64,000 nt of DNA. It comes from Bacteroidales bacterium (lineage in GTDB: Bacteria > Bacteroidota > Bacteroidia > Bacteroidales > F082). Below are positions 8,033-16,890 of the stretch, one piece after another; within the stretch, counting starts at the first letter, position 1; each line of letters opens with the position of its first letter. Under the pieces are notes generated by a model, which saw nothing but the letters and a program-made list of their open reading frames with translations, ran no database searches and was not told the origin of the DNA. The stretch is taken from positions 1 to 64,000 of the forward strand of contig CAAGIO010000019.1 of NCBI GenBank assembly GCA_900769945.1. Direction: 5' to 3'. Both the position numbers and the translations under genes were made by a program.

Positions 8033-9481
8033 ATGTCAGAAACATCTACTAAGTCAAGGAATTACGTGATGTGGATAAAGTTGGCCATATCAGTATTCGT
8101 GTTGTTATTTTTCTGGATTGTCCCGGCAAGCTCTTACGGTCTGACAAACATCACTGTCGTTGAGCAGAGGGTTATCGCCGTATTCGCATTTGCTTTCGCG
8201 ATGTGGGTCACAGAGGCTGTGCCATCATGGACGTCGTCGGTGCTCATCATCGTGCTGCTTCTGTTGACATGTTCTAACGGAAGTATCTCGTTCTTGAAGG
8301 TCGAGGGTGTGAAGATGATTTCATACAAGAGCCTGATGTATGCTTTCGCTGACCCAACCATCATGCTGTTCCTCGGAGGCTTCGTCATCGCGGCCGTGGC
8401 ATCAAAGATGGGTGTCGATGTGCAGCTTGCAAAGGCCTTGCTGAAGCTCTTCGGAAAGAAGTCGGAGTTCGTTCTCCTCGGATTCCTTCTCGTCACTGGA
8501 GTGTTCTCTATGTTCATCAGCAACACCGCTACAGCGGCTATGATGCTTACCTTCATGGCTCCTGTGTTGCGCCACATGCCCGTCGATGGCAAGGGCAAGA
8601 TAGCCCTCGCAATGGCAATCCCGATAGGAGCCAATATCGGTGGTATCGCCACACCTATAGGTACACCTCCTAACGCTATAGCCCTCAAGTTCTTAAATGA
8701 CCCTGAAGGTCTAAACCTCGGAATAGGCTTCGGCGACTGGTTCGGAGTGATGTTCCCTTACGCACTCGTCCTTCTCCTCATCGCATGGGCACTCCTTATG
8801 TTATTGTTCCCATTCAAGAAGAAGACGATAGAGCTTGTACTCGAAGGCGAGACCAAGCATGGCTGGCAGCTCACAGTGACATATATCACAATGGCAGTAA
8901 CAATCTTCCTGTGGATGTTCGACAAGGTCACTGGCCTCAACGCTAATATCGTCGCAATGATTCCTATCGCCATATTCTGCGTCACAGGAATCTTCACCAA
9001 GGAAGACCTCAACCAGATAAACTGGAGCGTGCTCTGGTTAGTGGCTGGCGGCTTCGCCCTTGGCACAGCACTCTACGAGACAGGTCTCGACAAACATCTT
9101 ATCGAGGCAATACCGTTCCAGACATGGTCACCAATCGTAGTAATCATCGCTGCTTCTGTTGTGTGCTGGATCCTCTCTAACATCATCGCAAACACAGCCG
9201 CAGCCAACCTGCTTATCCCGGTCATGGTGACACTCGCAGTGGGTATGAGAGAGATGCTCGTCCCATTCGGAGGAGAGACAACAATGCTTCTCTCTGTGAC
9301 ACTCGCAGCATCACTCGCAATGTGCCTCCCAATCAGCACACCGCCAAATGCTATCGCCTACAGCACCGGTATGATTGAAACAAAAGATATGATGAAAGTC
9401 GGCGTGATCATGGGTATCGTTGGCCTCGTGTTAGCTATCTCCATGTTGGTCGTCATCGGAAAACTCGGATATTTTGCTTAA
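8033..9481 (+). CDS. SLC13/DASS-family sodium:dicarboxylate symporter
   Basis: A 482-residue membrane protein with about 11 hydrophobic segments. The divalent-anion:Na+ symporter hallmarks are present in both inverted halves: SNTATAAMML (about 163) followed by GTPPNAIALKFL, and the second half with NIIANTAAANLLIPV and STPPNAIAYSTGMI. Family substrates are succinate, fumarate, malate, aspartate or citrate. It starts a four-gene unit with frdCAB (19-base gap to frdC) and follows aspA, so C4-dicarboxylate uptake or succinate efflux is the likely job; direction and substrate cannot be read from sequence. The start at 8033 has an AAAGG box just upstream. Confidence 0.88.
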   Translation: MSETSTKSRNYVMWIKLAISVFVLLFFWIVPASSYGLTNITVVEQRVIAVFAFAFAMWVTEAVPSWTSSVLIIVLLLLTCSNGSISFLKVEGVKMISYKSLMYAFADPTIMLFLGGFVIAAVASKMGVDVQLAKALLKLFGKKSEFVLLGFLLVTGVFSMFISNTATAAMMLTFMAPVLRHMPVDGKGKIALAMAIPIGANIGGIATPIGTPPNAIALKFLNDPEGLNLGIGFGDWFGVMFPYALVLLLIAWALLMLLFPFKKKTIELVLEGETKHGWQLTVTYITMAVTIFLWMFDKVTGLNANIVAMIPIAIFCVTGIFTKEDLNQINWSVLWLVAGGFALGTALYETGLDKHLIEAIPFQTWSPIVVIIAASVVCWILSNIIANTAAANLLIPVMVTLAVGMREMLVPFGGETTMLLSVTLAASLAMCLPISTPPNAIAYSTGMIETKDMMKVGVIMGIVGLVLAISMLVVIGKLGYFA

Positions 9482-9500
9482 TCTTTAAAATCTAATAACT

Positions 9501-10157
9501 ATGGGAAAATGTAAAGGTCTATCCTCAGTAACAAAAAAACTGATCATGGCTATCACAGGCGCTTGCCTGGTGTTTTTCTTGCTGTTTCACGGCACAATGA
9601 ACTTGGTTGCGATCTTCTCTCCAGAAGGGTATCAGGCTATCTGCGAGTTCCTCGGAGCGAATTGGTACGCAATCGTCGGAACAATCGGCATCGCCGCATT
9701 GATGATTTTTCACCTTATCTATGCCTTCGTGCTGTCTTTACAGAACTACAGGGCGCGCGGCAAACAGCGTTATGCTGTGACTGACAAGCAGGAAGGCGTG
9801 TCCTGGGCGTCAAAGAACATGCTCGTCATCGGTGTCATCGTTCTCCTTGGTATCTTCTTACACCTCTATGGATTCTGGGCAAAGATGCAGCTTGTCGAGC
9901 TTCAGGGACAGGAGCCTGCCGATGGAATGGAACTTATCAAGGAAACATTCGGACAGTGGTATTATAGCGTCATCTACCTCGTATGGCTCGCATTCTTATG
10001 GTTCCACCTCGCTCACGGCGTTGCAAGCGTCATGCAGTCAATAGGCTGGAACAATAACGTCTGGAGACACAGGATTGAGTTCCTCGGTAAATTCTTCGCT
10101 GCCCTTATCGTGATAATGTTCGCAGCAGTGGTGTTGTATTATTGGTTAATTGCTTAA
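9501..10157 (+). CDS. frdC: fumarate reductase/succinate dehydrogenase cytochrome b subunit
   Basis: A 218-residue membrane anchor with five transmembrane segments, of the single-subunit di-haem (type B, Wolinella-like) class. Candidate haem-ligand histidines are His30 (FLLFHGTMN), His71 (IFHLIYAF), His121 (FLHLYGFW) and His169 or His172 (WFHLAHGVAS). It takes electrons from menaquinol and passes them to the FrdB iron-sulfur subunit. Gene order CAB with gaps of 12 and 2 bases to frdA and frdB is the usual Bacteroidetes arrangement. Confidence 0.93.
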   Translation: MGKCKGLSSVTKKLIMAITGACLVFFLLFHGTMNLVAIFSPEGYQAICEFLGANWYAIVGTIGIAALMIFHLIYAFVLSLQNYRARGKQRYAVTDKQEGVSWASKNMLVIGVIVLLGIFLHLYGFWAKMQLVELQGQEPADGMELIKETFGQWYYSVIYLVWLAFLWFHLAHGVASVMQSIGWNNNVWRHRIEFLGKFFAALIVIMFAAVVLYYWLIA

Positions 10158-10169
10158 TGATTATTTGAA

Positions 10170-12107
10170 ATGAAAGAATTAAATTCAAGAATACCAGAAG
10201 GTCCATTGGCTGAGAAATGGACGAACTATAAGGCAAACCAGAAGCTGGTTAATCCTGCTAACAAGAGGAAGCTTGACATCATCGTAATAGGAACAGGTCT
10301 TGCTGGAGCATCGGCGGCGGCATCACTTGGTGAGATGGGTTTCAACGTGAAGGTGTTCTGCATACAGGACAGCCCGCGTCGTGCGCACTCAATAGCCGCT
10401 CAAGGTGGTATCAACGCGGCAAAGAACTATCCTAACGACGGTGACAGCATCTACCGTCTGTTCTATGACACTATCAAGGGTGGTGACTACCGTGCCCGCG
10501 AGGCCAACGTCTATCGTCTGGCAGAGGTCAGCAACAGCATCATCGACCAGTGTGTGGCACAGGGCATACCGTTCGCACGCGAATACGGCGGACTCCTCGC
10601 CAACCGTTCTTTCGGTGGCGCACAGGTGAGCCGAACATTCTATGCACGCGGTCAAACCGGACAACAGCTGCTCCTCGGCGCATACGGCGCTATGAGCAAA
10701 GAGGTTGAGAGAGGCACAGTGAAGATGTACGCCCGCCGCGAGATGATGGACCTTGTCATCGTTGACGGACGCGCACGCGGTGTCATCGTGAGAAACCTCG
10801 TGACAGGCGAACTCGAACGCTATGCAGCTCACGCAGTGGTGGTGGCATCAGGCGGTTACGGACGCGTGTTCTTCCTCTCAACAAACGCCATGTCTTCTAA
10901 CGGCTCGGCCGAATGGCAGTGCTATAAGAAAGGCGCAATGATGGCTAACCCTTGCTTCACACAGATTCACCCTACCTGCATCCCTGTCCACGGCGACTAC
11001 CAGTCGAAGCTTACTCTTATGAGTGAGTCGCTCCGTAACGACGGACGTATTTGGGTGCCAAAAGACGAGAAGACCGCAGCATTGCTACGCGAAGGTAAGA
11101 TTAAAGCCGCCGACATCAAAGAAGAAGACCGCGACTACTACCTCGAGAGAAGATACCCGGCCTTCGGAAACCTCGTCCCTCGCGACGTGGCATCACGCGC
11201 AGCAAAGGAGAGATGTGACGCACACTTCGGTGTTAACAATACCGGTCTCGCCGTCTATCTCGACTTCAAAGAGGCTATCCAACGTCTCGGCAAGAAAGCA
11301 GTGGAAGAGAAATACGGCAACCTGTTCGAGATGTATGAGCGTATCGTTGATGAGAACCCGTATGTCACTCCAATGATGATTTATCCTGCTGTCCACTATA
11401 CCATGGGCGGCCTCTGGGTGGATTACGAACTCCAGACAACAGTGAAAGGTCTCTTCGCCGCCGGTGAGGCTAACTTCTCCGACCACGGCGCAAACCGCCT
11501 CGGCGCTTCAGCCCTTATGCAGGGTCTCTCCGACGGTTACTTCGTCCTGCCTTACACAATGCAAAACTACCTCGCCGACCAAATCGGTGTACCTCGCTTC
11601 AAGACTGACATGAAGGAGTTTGACGAGGCAGAAAAAGCAGTGCGCGAGAAGATTGAAAGAATACTCTCTATCAACGGTACAGAGACTGTTGACTCTATCC
11701 ATAAACGCCTCGGCCATATCATGTGGGAATATGTCGGAATGGCACGTACAGAAGAAGGCCTTAAAGTCGCTATCGAAGAGATTAAGAAACTCCGTGAAGA
11801 GTTCTGGACAAACGTCAAGGTGCCACGCCTCGAAGGTATGAACAACGAGCTTGAAAAAGCCCTGAGAGTGGCCGACTTCCTCGAAATGGGCGAGCTCATG
11901 GCACGCGACGCTCTCATGCGTAACGAGTCATGCGGCGGACACTTCCGTACCGAATACCAGACAGCCGACGGCGAGGCTTTGCGCGATGATAAGAACTATA
12001 GCTTCGTCGCAGCCTACGAATATCAGGGCGTCGATAAGGAACCTGTTCTCTATAAAGAAGAACTTAAGTTTGAAAACGTTGAAGTTAAACAAAGAAATTA
12101 CAAGTAG
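10170..12107 (+). CDS. frdA: fumarate reductase flavoprotein subunit
   Basis: A 645-residue catalytic subunit that reduces fumarate to succinate at the inner face of the membrane. Seen: the FAD dinucleotide fold VIGTGLAGASAAASLGEMG (about 39-57), the covalent FAD site with His73 in RRAHSIAAQGGINAA, the substrate-region motif PTCIPVHGDY, VHYTMGGLWVDYELQTT and GLFAAGEANFSDHGANRLGASALMQG, and a C-terminal helical part. Length and layout match the Wolinella/Bacteroides type. It is the central enzyme of the succinate pathway of these organisms. Confidence 0.95.
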   Translation: MKELNSRIPEGPLAEKWTNYKANQKLVNPANKRKLDIIVIGTGLAGASAAASLGEMGFNVKVFCIQDSPRRAHSIAAQGGINAAKNYPNDGDSIYRLFYDTIKGGDYRAREANVYRLAEVSNSIIDQCVAQGIPFAREYGGLLANRSFGGAQVSRTFYARGQTGQQLLLGAYGAMSKEVERGTVKMYARREMMDLVIVDGRARGVIVRNLVTGELERYAAHAVVVASGGYGRVFFLSTNAMSSNGSAEWQCYKKGAMMANPCFTQIHPTCIPVHGDYQSKLTLMSESLRNDGRIWVPKDEKTAALLREGKIKAADIKEEDRDYYLERRYPAFGNLVPRDVASRAAKERCDAHFGVNNTGLAVYLDFKEAIQRLGKKAVEEKYGNLFEMYERIVDENPYVTPMMIYPAVHYTMGGLWVDYELQTTVKGLFAAGEANFSDHGANRLGASALMQGLSDGYFVLPYTMQNYLADQIGVPRFKTDMKEFDEAEKAVREKIERILSINGTETVDSIHKRLGHIMWEYVGMARTEEGLKVAIEEIKKLREEFWTNVKVPRLEGMNNELEKALRVADFLEMGELMARDALMRNESCGGHFRTEYQTADGEALRDDKNYSFVAAYEYQGVDKEPVLYKEELKFENVEVKQRNYK

Positions 12108-12109
12108 TT

Positions 12110-12868
12110 ATGAAGCTTAATCTTAAAATCTGGAGACAAAAGAATAATGCCTCTAAAGGCCAATTTGTTGAATATCACCTCGATAACGTTCCAAAGGAAG
12201 CTTCATTCCTTGAGATGCTTGATATCTTGAACGAACAGTTAGTGCTTAAAGGTGATGACCCAGTCACTTTCGACCATGACTGCCGTGAAGGTATCTGTGG
12301 AGCCTGCGGCCTCTATATCAACGGCCACCCACATGGCAAGTTCAAAAACACTACCACATGCCAACTTCACATGCGTAAATTCAACGATGGCGACACCATC
12401 ACCGTTGAACCTTGGCGCTCAGAAGCATTCCCTATCATCAAGGACCTCATGGTTGACCGCTCCTCTCTTGACAAACTTATCCAAGCCGGCGGCTATATCT
12501 CGGTCCATACTGGTGGTGTGCCTGATGCTAACGCTATACCGGTAAACAAACATAATGCCGACCTCTCAATGGATGCCGCCCAATGTATCGGCTGCGGCGC
12601 TTGTGTCGCAACATGTAAGAACGGTAGCGCCATGCTCTTCGTATCTGCCAAGGTCTCTCAATTCGCTCTCCTCCCTCAAGGTCAGGTCGAAGCCCGCGAC
12701 AGAGTACAGAAGATGGTGGCAAGAATGGACGAACTCGGCTTCGGTAACTGCTCTAACACCTTCGCCTGCGAAGCAGAATGCCCTAAAGGTATCTCTATCA
12801 CTAATATCGCTCGCTTGAACAGACAGTTCCTCGCCGCTAAGATTGCAGAACCTTTGAAGAAAGACTAA
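12110..12868 (+). CDS. frdB: fumarate reductase iron-sulfur subunit
   Basis: A 252-residue subunit that relays electrons from the cytochrome b subunit to FrdA. The N-terminal plant-type [2Fe-2S] motif is CREGICGACGLYING (Cys58, Cys63, Cys66, with Cys84 as fourth ligand). The C-terminal half has CIGCGACVATCKNG and CSNTFACEAECPKG for the [4Fe-4S] and [3Fe-4S] centres. It begins 2 bases after frdA and ends the operon before a strong terminator. Confidence 0.95.
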   Translation: MKLNLKIWRQKNNASKGQFVEYHLDNVPKEASFLEMLDILNEQLVLKGDDPVTFDHDCREGICGACGLYINGHPHGKFKNTTTCQLHMRKFNDGDTITVEPWRSEAFPIIKDLMVDRSSLDKLIQAGGYISVHTGGVPDANAIPVNKHNADLSMDAAQCIGCGACVATCKNGSAMLFVSAKVSQFALLPQGQVEARDRVQKMVARMDELGFGNCSNTFACEAECPKGISITNIARLNRQFLAAKIAEPLKKD

Positions 12869-12892
12869 GGATTTTTGTTCATCAATACTATT

Positions 12893-12925
12893 GAGGCTGT
12901 GTGTCTTTGCACAGCCTCTTTTTTT
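12893..12925 (+). terminator. intrinsic terminator of the frdCAB operon
   Basis: GAGGCTGTG (12893-12901) and CACAGCCTC (12910-12918) form a perfect nine-pair stem with an eight-base loop, followed by seven T residues. Confidence 0.9.
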
Positions 12926-13053
12926 CTCCCTACCAATCAATCTTTCCCGGTGCTATCGACCATTGCCCTTTTCTATCGACCTTACCGCTCCCTCCACCAA
13001 AAAAATTTTTTTATTTTTTTTGAAAAAATTGTATTCACATGACAAAATAATTG

Positions 13054-13092
13054 TATTTTTGCATCGTTAAAACGATAAATTGTTATCGATAA
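13054..13092 (+). promoter_or_regulatory. promoter and candidate operator of the alcohol dehydrogenase
   Basis: TATTTTTG (13054-13061) is a TAnnTTTG box. Directly downstream are two perfect palindromes, ATCGTTAAAACGAT (13063-13076) and TTATCGATAA (13083-13092), in the region where transcription starts. Their position suits a repressor-binding site. The regulator is unknown; a redox regulator of fermentation would fit the gene, but this is inference. Confidence 0.5.
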
Positions 13093-13157
13093 TTACCATT
13101 CGATACAAGTAAGCAAGGATGGGGTTTCGGTAAATGTAACAATAAAAAAAGAATAAG

Positions 13158-14375
13158 ATGAAAAGATTCACATTACCGCGTGATGTATTCCATGGAGAGA
13201 ATGCACTCGAAGCATTAAAGACATTTGAAGGAAAACGTGCCGTCATTTGCGTTGGCGGTGGCAGCATGAAACGTTTCGGTTTCCTCGACAGGGCTCAGAA
13301 ATATCTTGAGGAGGCAGGAATGGAAGTTAAGGTTTTCGATGGTATCGAGCCGGATCCTTCAGTTGAGACTGTATTAAGAGGAGCACAGTTTATGCAGGAG
13401 TTCCAGCCAGACTGGATTGTCGCAATAGGCGGTGGCTCACCAATAGATGCAGCAAAAGCAATGTGGATAAAATACGAGCATCCTGAGACCACATTCGAGG
13501 ACATGTGCAAGGTGTTCGGTCTTCCAAAGTTGAGGAACAAGGCTCATTTCTGCGCAGTGTCATCAACATCAGGTACAGCAACAGAGGTAACAGCCTTCTC
13601 AGTCATCACTGATTATCAGAAGGGTATCAAGTTCCCGCTTGCTGATTTCGAGATTACTCCAGATGTTGCAATCGTTGACCCAGCATTGGCACAGACTATG
13701 CCTAAGAAACTCGTCGCCCACACAGGTATGGACGCCATGACACACGCTATCGAGGCATACGTCTCAACATGCAACTGCGACTACACCGACCCGCTCGCTA
13801 TATTCGCTATCAAGATGATACAGAGAGACCTTGTCAACTCATACAATGGCGATGAAGAGGCTCGCAACTCGATGCACAACGCACAGTGCATGGCAGGTAT
13901 GGCATTCTCTAACGCCTTGCTCGGCATCGTACACTCAATGGCACACAAGACGGGAGCAGTCTTCGCCGACTTCGGAGCACATATCATTCACGGTGCAGCA
14001 AACGCAATGTATCTTCCAAAGGTCATCGCATTCAACGCTAAGGACCCTGTCGCAAAGAAACGCTACGGTGTCATCGCCGACTATATGAACCTCGGTGGCA
14101 GCAATGATGACGAGAAGGTGGCATTGCTCATCGCAGCTCTTAGGAAGATGAACGACGACCTCAATATCCCACAGTGTATCAAACACTACGGAGCCGACTC
14201 TTATCCTTGTGAGCAGGGCTTCGTTCCGGAGAATGTGTTCCTTGAGAGACTTCCTGAGATTGCAAAGAACGCCATCGCAGACGCCTGCACAGGCTCTAAC
14301 CCAAGAATACCAACACAGCACGAGATGGAAGAACTCCTCAAATGCTGCTACTACGACACAGAAGTGAATTTCTAA
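13158..14375 (+). CDS. iron-containing alcohol dehydrogenase, AdhE C-terminal-like
   Basis: A 405-residue enzyme expected to reduce acetaldehyde or another aldehyde with NADH, disposing of fermentation electrons. Seen: CVGGGSMKRFGFLD near residue 31, the nucleotide loop AIGGGSPIDAAKAM (about 90), SSTSGTATEVTAFSVITD, and the iron-site region VDPALAQTMP, GMDAMTHAIEAYVS, GIVHSMAHKTG and HGAANAMYLP. The order and spacing resemble the alcohol dehydrogenase half of bifunctional AdhE more than the BdhA-type protein at 79-1122. Full length and intact. It is bracketed by its own promoter with palindromes and by a terminator, so it is a single-gene unit. Confidence 0.9.
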   Translation: MKRFTLPRDVFHGENALEALKTFEGKRAVICVGGGSMKRFGFLDRAQKYLEEAGMEVKVFDGIEPDPSVETVLRGAQFMQEFQPDWIVAIGGGSPIDAAKAMWIKYEHPETTFEDMCKVFGLPKLRNKAHFCAVSSTSGTATEVTAFSVITDYQKGIKFPLADFEITPDVAIVDPALAQTMPKKLVAHTGMDAMTHAIEAYVSTCNCDYTDPLAIFAIKMIQRDLVNSYNGDEEARNSMHNAQCMAGMAFSNALLGIVHSMAHKTGAVFADFGAHIIHGAANAMYLPKVIAFNAKDPVAKKRYGVIADYMNLGGSNDDEKVALLIAALRKMNDDLNIPQCIKHYGADSYPCEQGFVPENVFLERLPEIAKNAIADACTGSNPRIPTQHEMEELLKCCYYDTEVNF

Positions 14376-14404
14376 TTTAGATTGATATTATAATTGTATG
14401 GTTG

Positions 14405-14436
14405 AGAGGGAAGTCGTTAGGCTTCCCTCTATTTTT
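14405..14436 (+). terminator. intrinsic terminator after the alcohol dehydrogenase
   Basis: AGAGGGAAG (14405-14413) pairs perfectly with CTTCCCTCT (14422-14430) around an eight-base loop, followed by ATTTTTT. Confidence 0.9.
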
Positions 14437-14473
14437 TAAAAATATTCTATAAAAAATGTTTTTGTTATGAAAT

Positions 14474-14510
14474 ATGTTCTATATTTGTAAACATATTGGA
14501 TAGAGAACAT
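14474..14510 (+). promoter_or_regulatory. nfnA promoter region with inverted repeat
   Basis: TATATTTG (14480-14487) fits the -7 box TAnnTTTG. It is embraced by the inverted repeat ATGTTCT (14474-14480) / AGAACAT (14504-14510), which could be an operator or a leader hairpin. The regulator is not identifiable. Confidence 0.4.
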
Positions 14511-14553
14511 TATTTTTTGTAAATTATTGGTAATCAAACATATAATAATAGAT

Positions 14554-15402
14554 ATGTATAAAATCGTCAGAAAAAAAGAACTGAATCCAACAGTGACGCA
14601 GATGGAAATCGAAGCTCCGTTGGTAGCCAAGAAGGCAAAACCGGGACAGTTCATCATTCTTCGCGTTGACGCAGAAGGTGAACGTATTCCGTTGACAGTG
14701 GCCGGCTGTAACCTTGAGGACGGCACTGTGAAAATCATTTTCCAGATTGTAGGCTCTACAACCGCCAAGCTCAACCACAAACAGGAAGGCGAGTATATAG
14801 AGGACTTCGTTGGACCTCTCGGAAGGGCAACAGAGACAGAAGGCATAAAGAAGGTCTGTATTGTCGGTGGTGGCGTGGGTTGCGCTATCGCACTGCCTGT
14901 CGCACAGGAGTTCCATCGCTTGGGCGTTGAGGTCACAAGCATAGTGGGTTTCCGCAGCAAGGACATCGTTATCCTTGAGGACGAGTTCAAGGCCTGCTCC
15001 GACAAGATGGTGCTTATGACAGATGACGGCTCATACGGCCGCCATGGTAACGTCACAGTCCCGTTGAAGGAGATGCTTGAGGCTGGTGAGAAGTTCGATG
15101 AGATAATCACCATCGGTCCACTTATCATGATGAAGTTCGTTGTGGCAACGGCAAAACCTTTCAACATCCCTGTCACAGTGTCAATGAACCCTATCATGAT
15201 TGACGGAACAGGAATGTGTGGTGGCTGCCGTCTCACACTGAATGTCGATGGCAAGAGGGTGACAAAGTTCGCTTGCGTTGACGGACCTGATTTCAACGGC
15301 TATGAAATTGACTTTGATGAGGCAATGTCGCGCGGAAGGATGTATTTCGACTTCGAGCGCCACATGCATGAGGAAACATGTAATCTCTTCAAAAACGCTT
15401 AA
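14554..15402 (+). CDS. nfnA: NfnA: ferredoxin-NADP+ oxidoreductase subunit alpha
   Basis: A 282-residue FAD/[2Fe-2S] protein. With NfnB it forms the electron-bifurcating complex that couples NADH and reduced ferredoxin to NADP+ reduction; related pairs are called sulfide dehydrogenase. Seen: a ferredoxin-reductase-like FAD domain with ILRVDAEGERIPLT, the nucleotide-binding VGGGVGCAIALPVAQ near residue 108, and the C-terminal cysteine cluster MCGGCRLTLNVDGKRVTKFACVDGP. The start at 14554 (MYKIVRKKEL) is preferred over the upstream in-frame ATG at 14527, because the family begins here. The pair NfnA-NfnB with a 15-base gap is the strongest support; a DHODH electron-transfer subunit is less likely next to NfnB. 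Confidence 0.88.
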   Translation: MYKIVRKKELNPTVTQMEIEAPLVAKKAKPGQFIILRVDAEGERIPLTVAGCNLEDGTVKIIFQIVGSTTAKLNHKQEGEYIEDFVGPLGRATETEGIKKVCIVGGGVGCAIALPVAQEFHRLGVEVTSIVGFRSKDIVILEDEFKACSDKMVLMTDDGSYGRHGNVTVPLKEMLEAGEKFDEIITIGPLIMMKFVVATAKPFNIPVTVSMNPIMIDGTGMCGGCRLTLNVDGKRVTKFACVDGPDFNGYEIDFDEAMSRGRMYFDFERHMHEETCNLFKNA

Positions 15403-15417
15403 GGAGGACACGATAAA

Positions 15418-16821
15418 ATGGCAATAAATCCAAAAAAACATGAAATGCCTTCGCAGGACGCAAAGGTAAGAGCACATAATTTCAACGAGGTGACCCTCGG
15501 CTACACAGCACAGATAGCTGTTGACGAGGCTGCACGCTGCCTGAACTGCAAGAACCAGCCATGTGTCAGCGGCTGCCCGGTGAACATCTCAATCCCTGAG
15601 TTCATCTCCCATATCAAGGTGAGCGACTTCGAGGGCGCATACCAAGTCATCGCCAAGTCATCATCTCTCCCGGCAGTATGCGGACGCGTATGCCCTCAGG
15701 AGTCACAGTGCGAGAGCAAATGTACTCTCGGCGTCAAGTTCGAACCCGTTGGTATCGGCCGCCTCGAACGTTTCGTCGCCGACTATCATAACGCTAACGC
15801 TAAAGAGCTTCCGGCAATGCCGGCACAGAACGGACATAAGGTGGCCGTCGTCGGCTCAGGTCCTTCAGGCCTCACATGCGCTGGCGACCTCGCTAAGAAA
15901 GGCTATAAGGTGTCAGTGTTCGAAGCACTCCATACCGCTGGCGGCGTGCTCGTATATGGTATCCCGGAGTTCCGTCTCCCCAAAGCTATCGTGGCTAAGG
16001 AGGTGGAGTCACTCAAGGCTCTCGGCGTGGACATCCAGACCAACGTGGTGATAGGAAAGACACTCACCATCGACGAGCTGTTCGAGCAAGGCTATGAGGC
16101 TGTGTTCGTAGGCTCAGGCGCAGGACTCCCCAAATTCATGAACATCGAGGGCGAGGCACTGAAAGGCGTGTACTCTGCTAACGAGTTCCTGACACGTTCA
16201 AACCTCATGAAGGCTTACCGCGAGGTGTCCGACACCCCTATCATGAAGGGCGGAAAGGTCGTCGTCGTCGGTGGCGGAAACGTGGCAATGGACGCGGCTC
16301 GTACAGCATTGCGCCTCGGAGCCGAGGTGACAATAGTCTATCGCCGCTCAATGGAGGAGCTCCCGGCACGTCGCGAGGAAGTTGAACACGCACAGGAAGA
16401 AGGCGTGGTGTTCAAACTCCTTAACAACCCGACAAAGATTCTCGGCTATAAGAACCCTGACGACCCGCGCGACCCGAAGAACGGCTGCGTGGTGGGTATC
16501 GAGTGCATCCGTATGGAGCTCGGCGAGCCTGACGCTAAAGGCCGCCGCCGCCCAATAGAAGTGCCAGGCAGCGAGTTCACAATGGACTGCGACACCGTCA
16601 TCATGGCTCTCGGCACATCTCCTAACCCTCTCATCAAAGACACAACAAAGGGCCTCGAGGTTAACGACCATGGCGGAATCATCGTCAACGAAGACGCCCT
16701 CACCTCAAGAGAAGGCGTATATGCCGGCGGCGATGCCGTGACAGGCGCAGCAACAGTAATCCTTGCAATGGGTGCAGGTAAGAATGCAGCCCGCGCAATA
16801 GATGAATACCTTAGCAAATAA
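15418..16821 (+). CDS. nfnB: NfnB: NADPH-dependent GltD-like subunit beta
   Basis: A 467-residue flavoprotein homologous to the small subunit of glutamate synthase. N-terminal [4Fe-4S] cysteine motifs CLNCKNQPCVSGCPVNI and CGRVCPQESQCESKC precede two dinucleotide folds, VAVVGSGPSGLTCAGDLAKKG (about 142) and KVVVVGGGNVAMDAARTALRLG (about 281), and the VYAGGDAVTGAATVILAMGAGK FAD motif. It pairs with NfnA directly upstream. The ribosome site AAGGAGGACA before the ATG is an unusually strong Shine-Dalgarno for this genome. No large glutamate synthase subunit (gltB) is adjacent, which supports NfnAB rather than GOGAT. Confidence 0.9.
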   Translation: MAINPKKHEMPSQDAKVRAHNFNEVTLGYTAQIAVDEAARCLNCKNQPCVSGCPVNISIPEFISHIKVSDFEGAYQVIAKSSSLPAVCGRVCPQESQCESKCTLGVKFEPVGIGRLERFVADYHNANAKELPAMPAQNGHKVAVVGSGPSGLTCAGDLAKKGYKVSVFEALHTAGGVLVYGIPEFRLPKAIVAKEVESLKALGVDIQTNVVIGKTLTIDELFEQGYEAVFVGSGAGLPKFMNIEGEALKGVYSANEFLTRSNLMKAYREVSDTPIMKGGKVVVVGGGNVAMDAARTALRLGAEVTIVYRRSMEELPARREEVEHAQEEGVVFKLLNNPTKILGYKNPDDPRDPKNGCVVGIECIRMELGEPDAKGRRRPIEVPGSEFTMDCDTVIMALGTSPNPLIKDTTKGLEVNDHGGIIVNEDALTSREGVYAGGDAVTGAATVILAMGAGKNAARAIDEYLSK

Positions 16822-16835
16822 TAAATCATTCTTAA

Positions 16836-16878
16836 TGACTGTTGGCTGTTGGAACCCCAATAGCCAATGGTCATTTTT
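16836..16878 (+). terminator. intrinsic terminator between nfnB and nadK
   Basis: TGACTGTTGGCTGTTGG (16836-16852) pairs with CCAATAGCCAATGGTCA (16857-16873) over 17 positions with few mismatches, tight loop AACC, then TTTTT. An in-frame ATG at 16867 lies inside it, so it cannot be the nadK start. Confidence 0.85.
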
Positions 16879-16890
16879 AAAAGTAATACT

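Noticed and set aside
15418..16821. Naming nfnB as glutamate synthase small chain gltD.
   Set aside because: The family is shared, but no gltB lies alongside and an NfnA partner directly precedes it.
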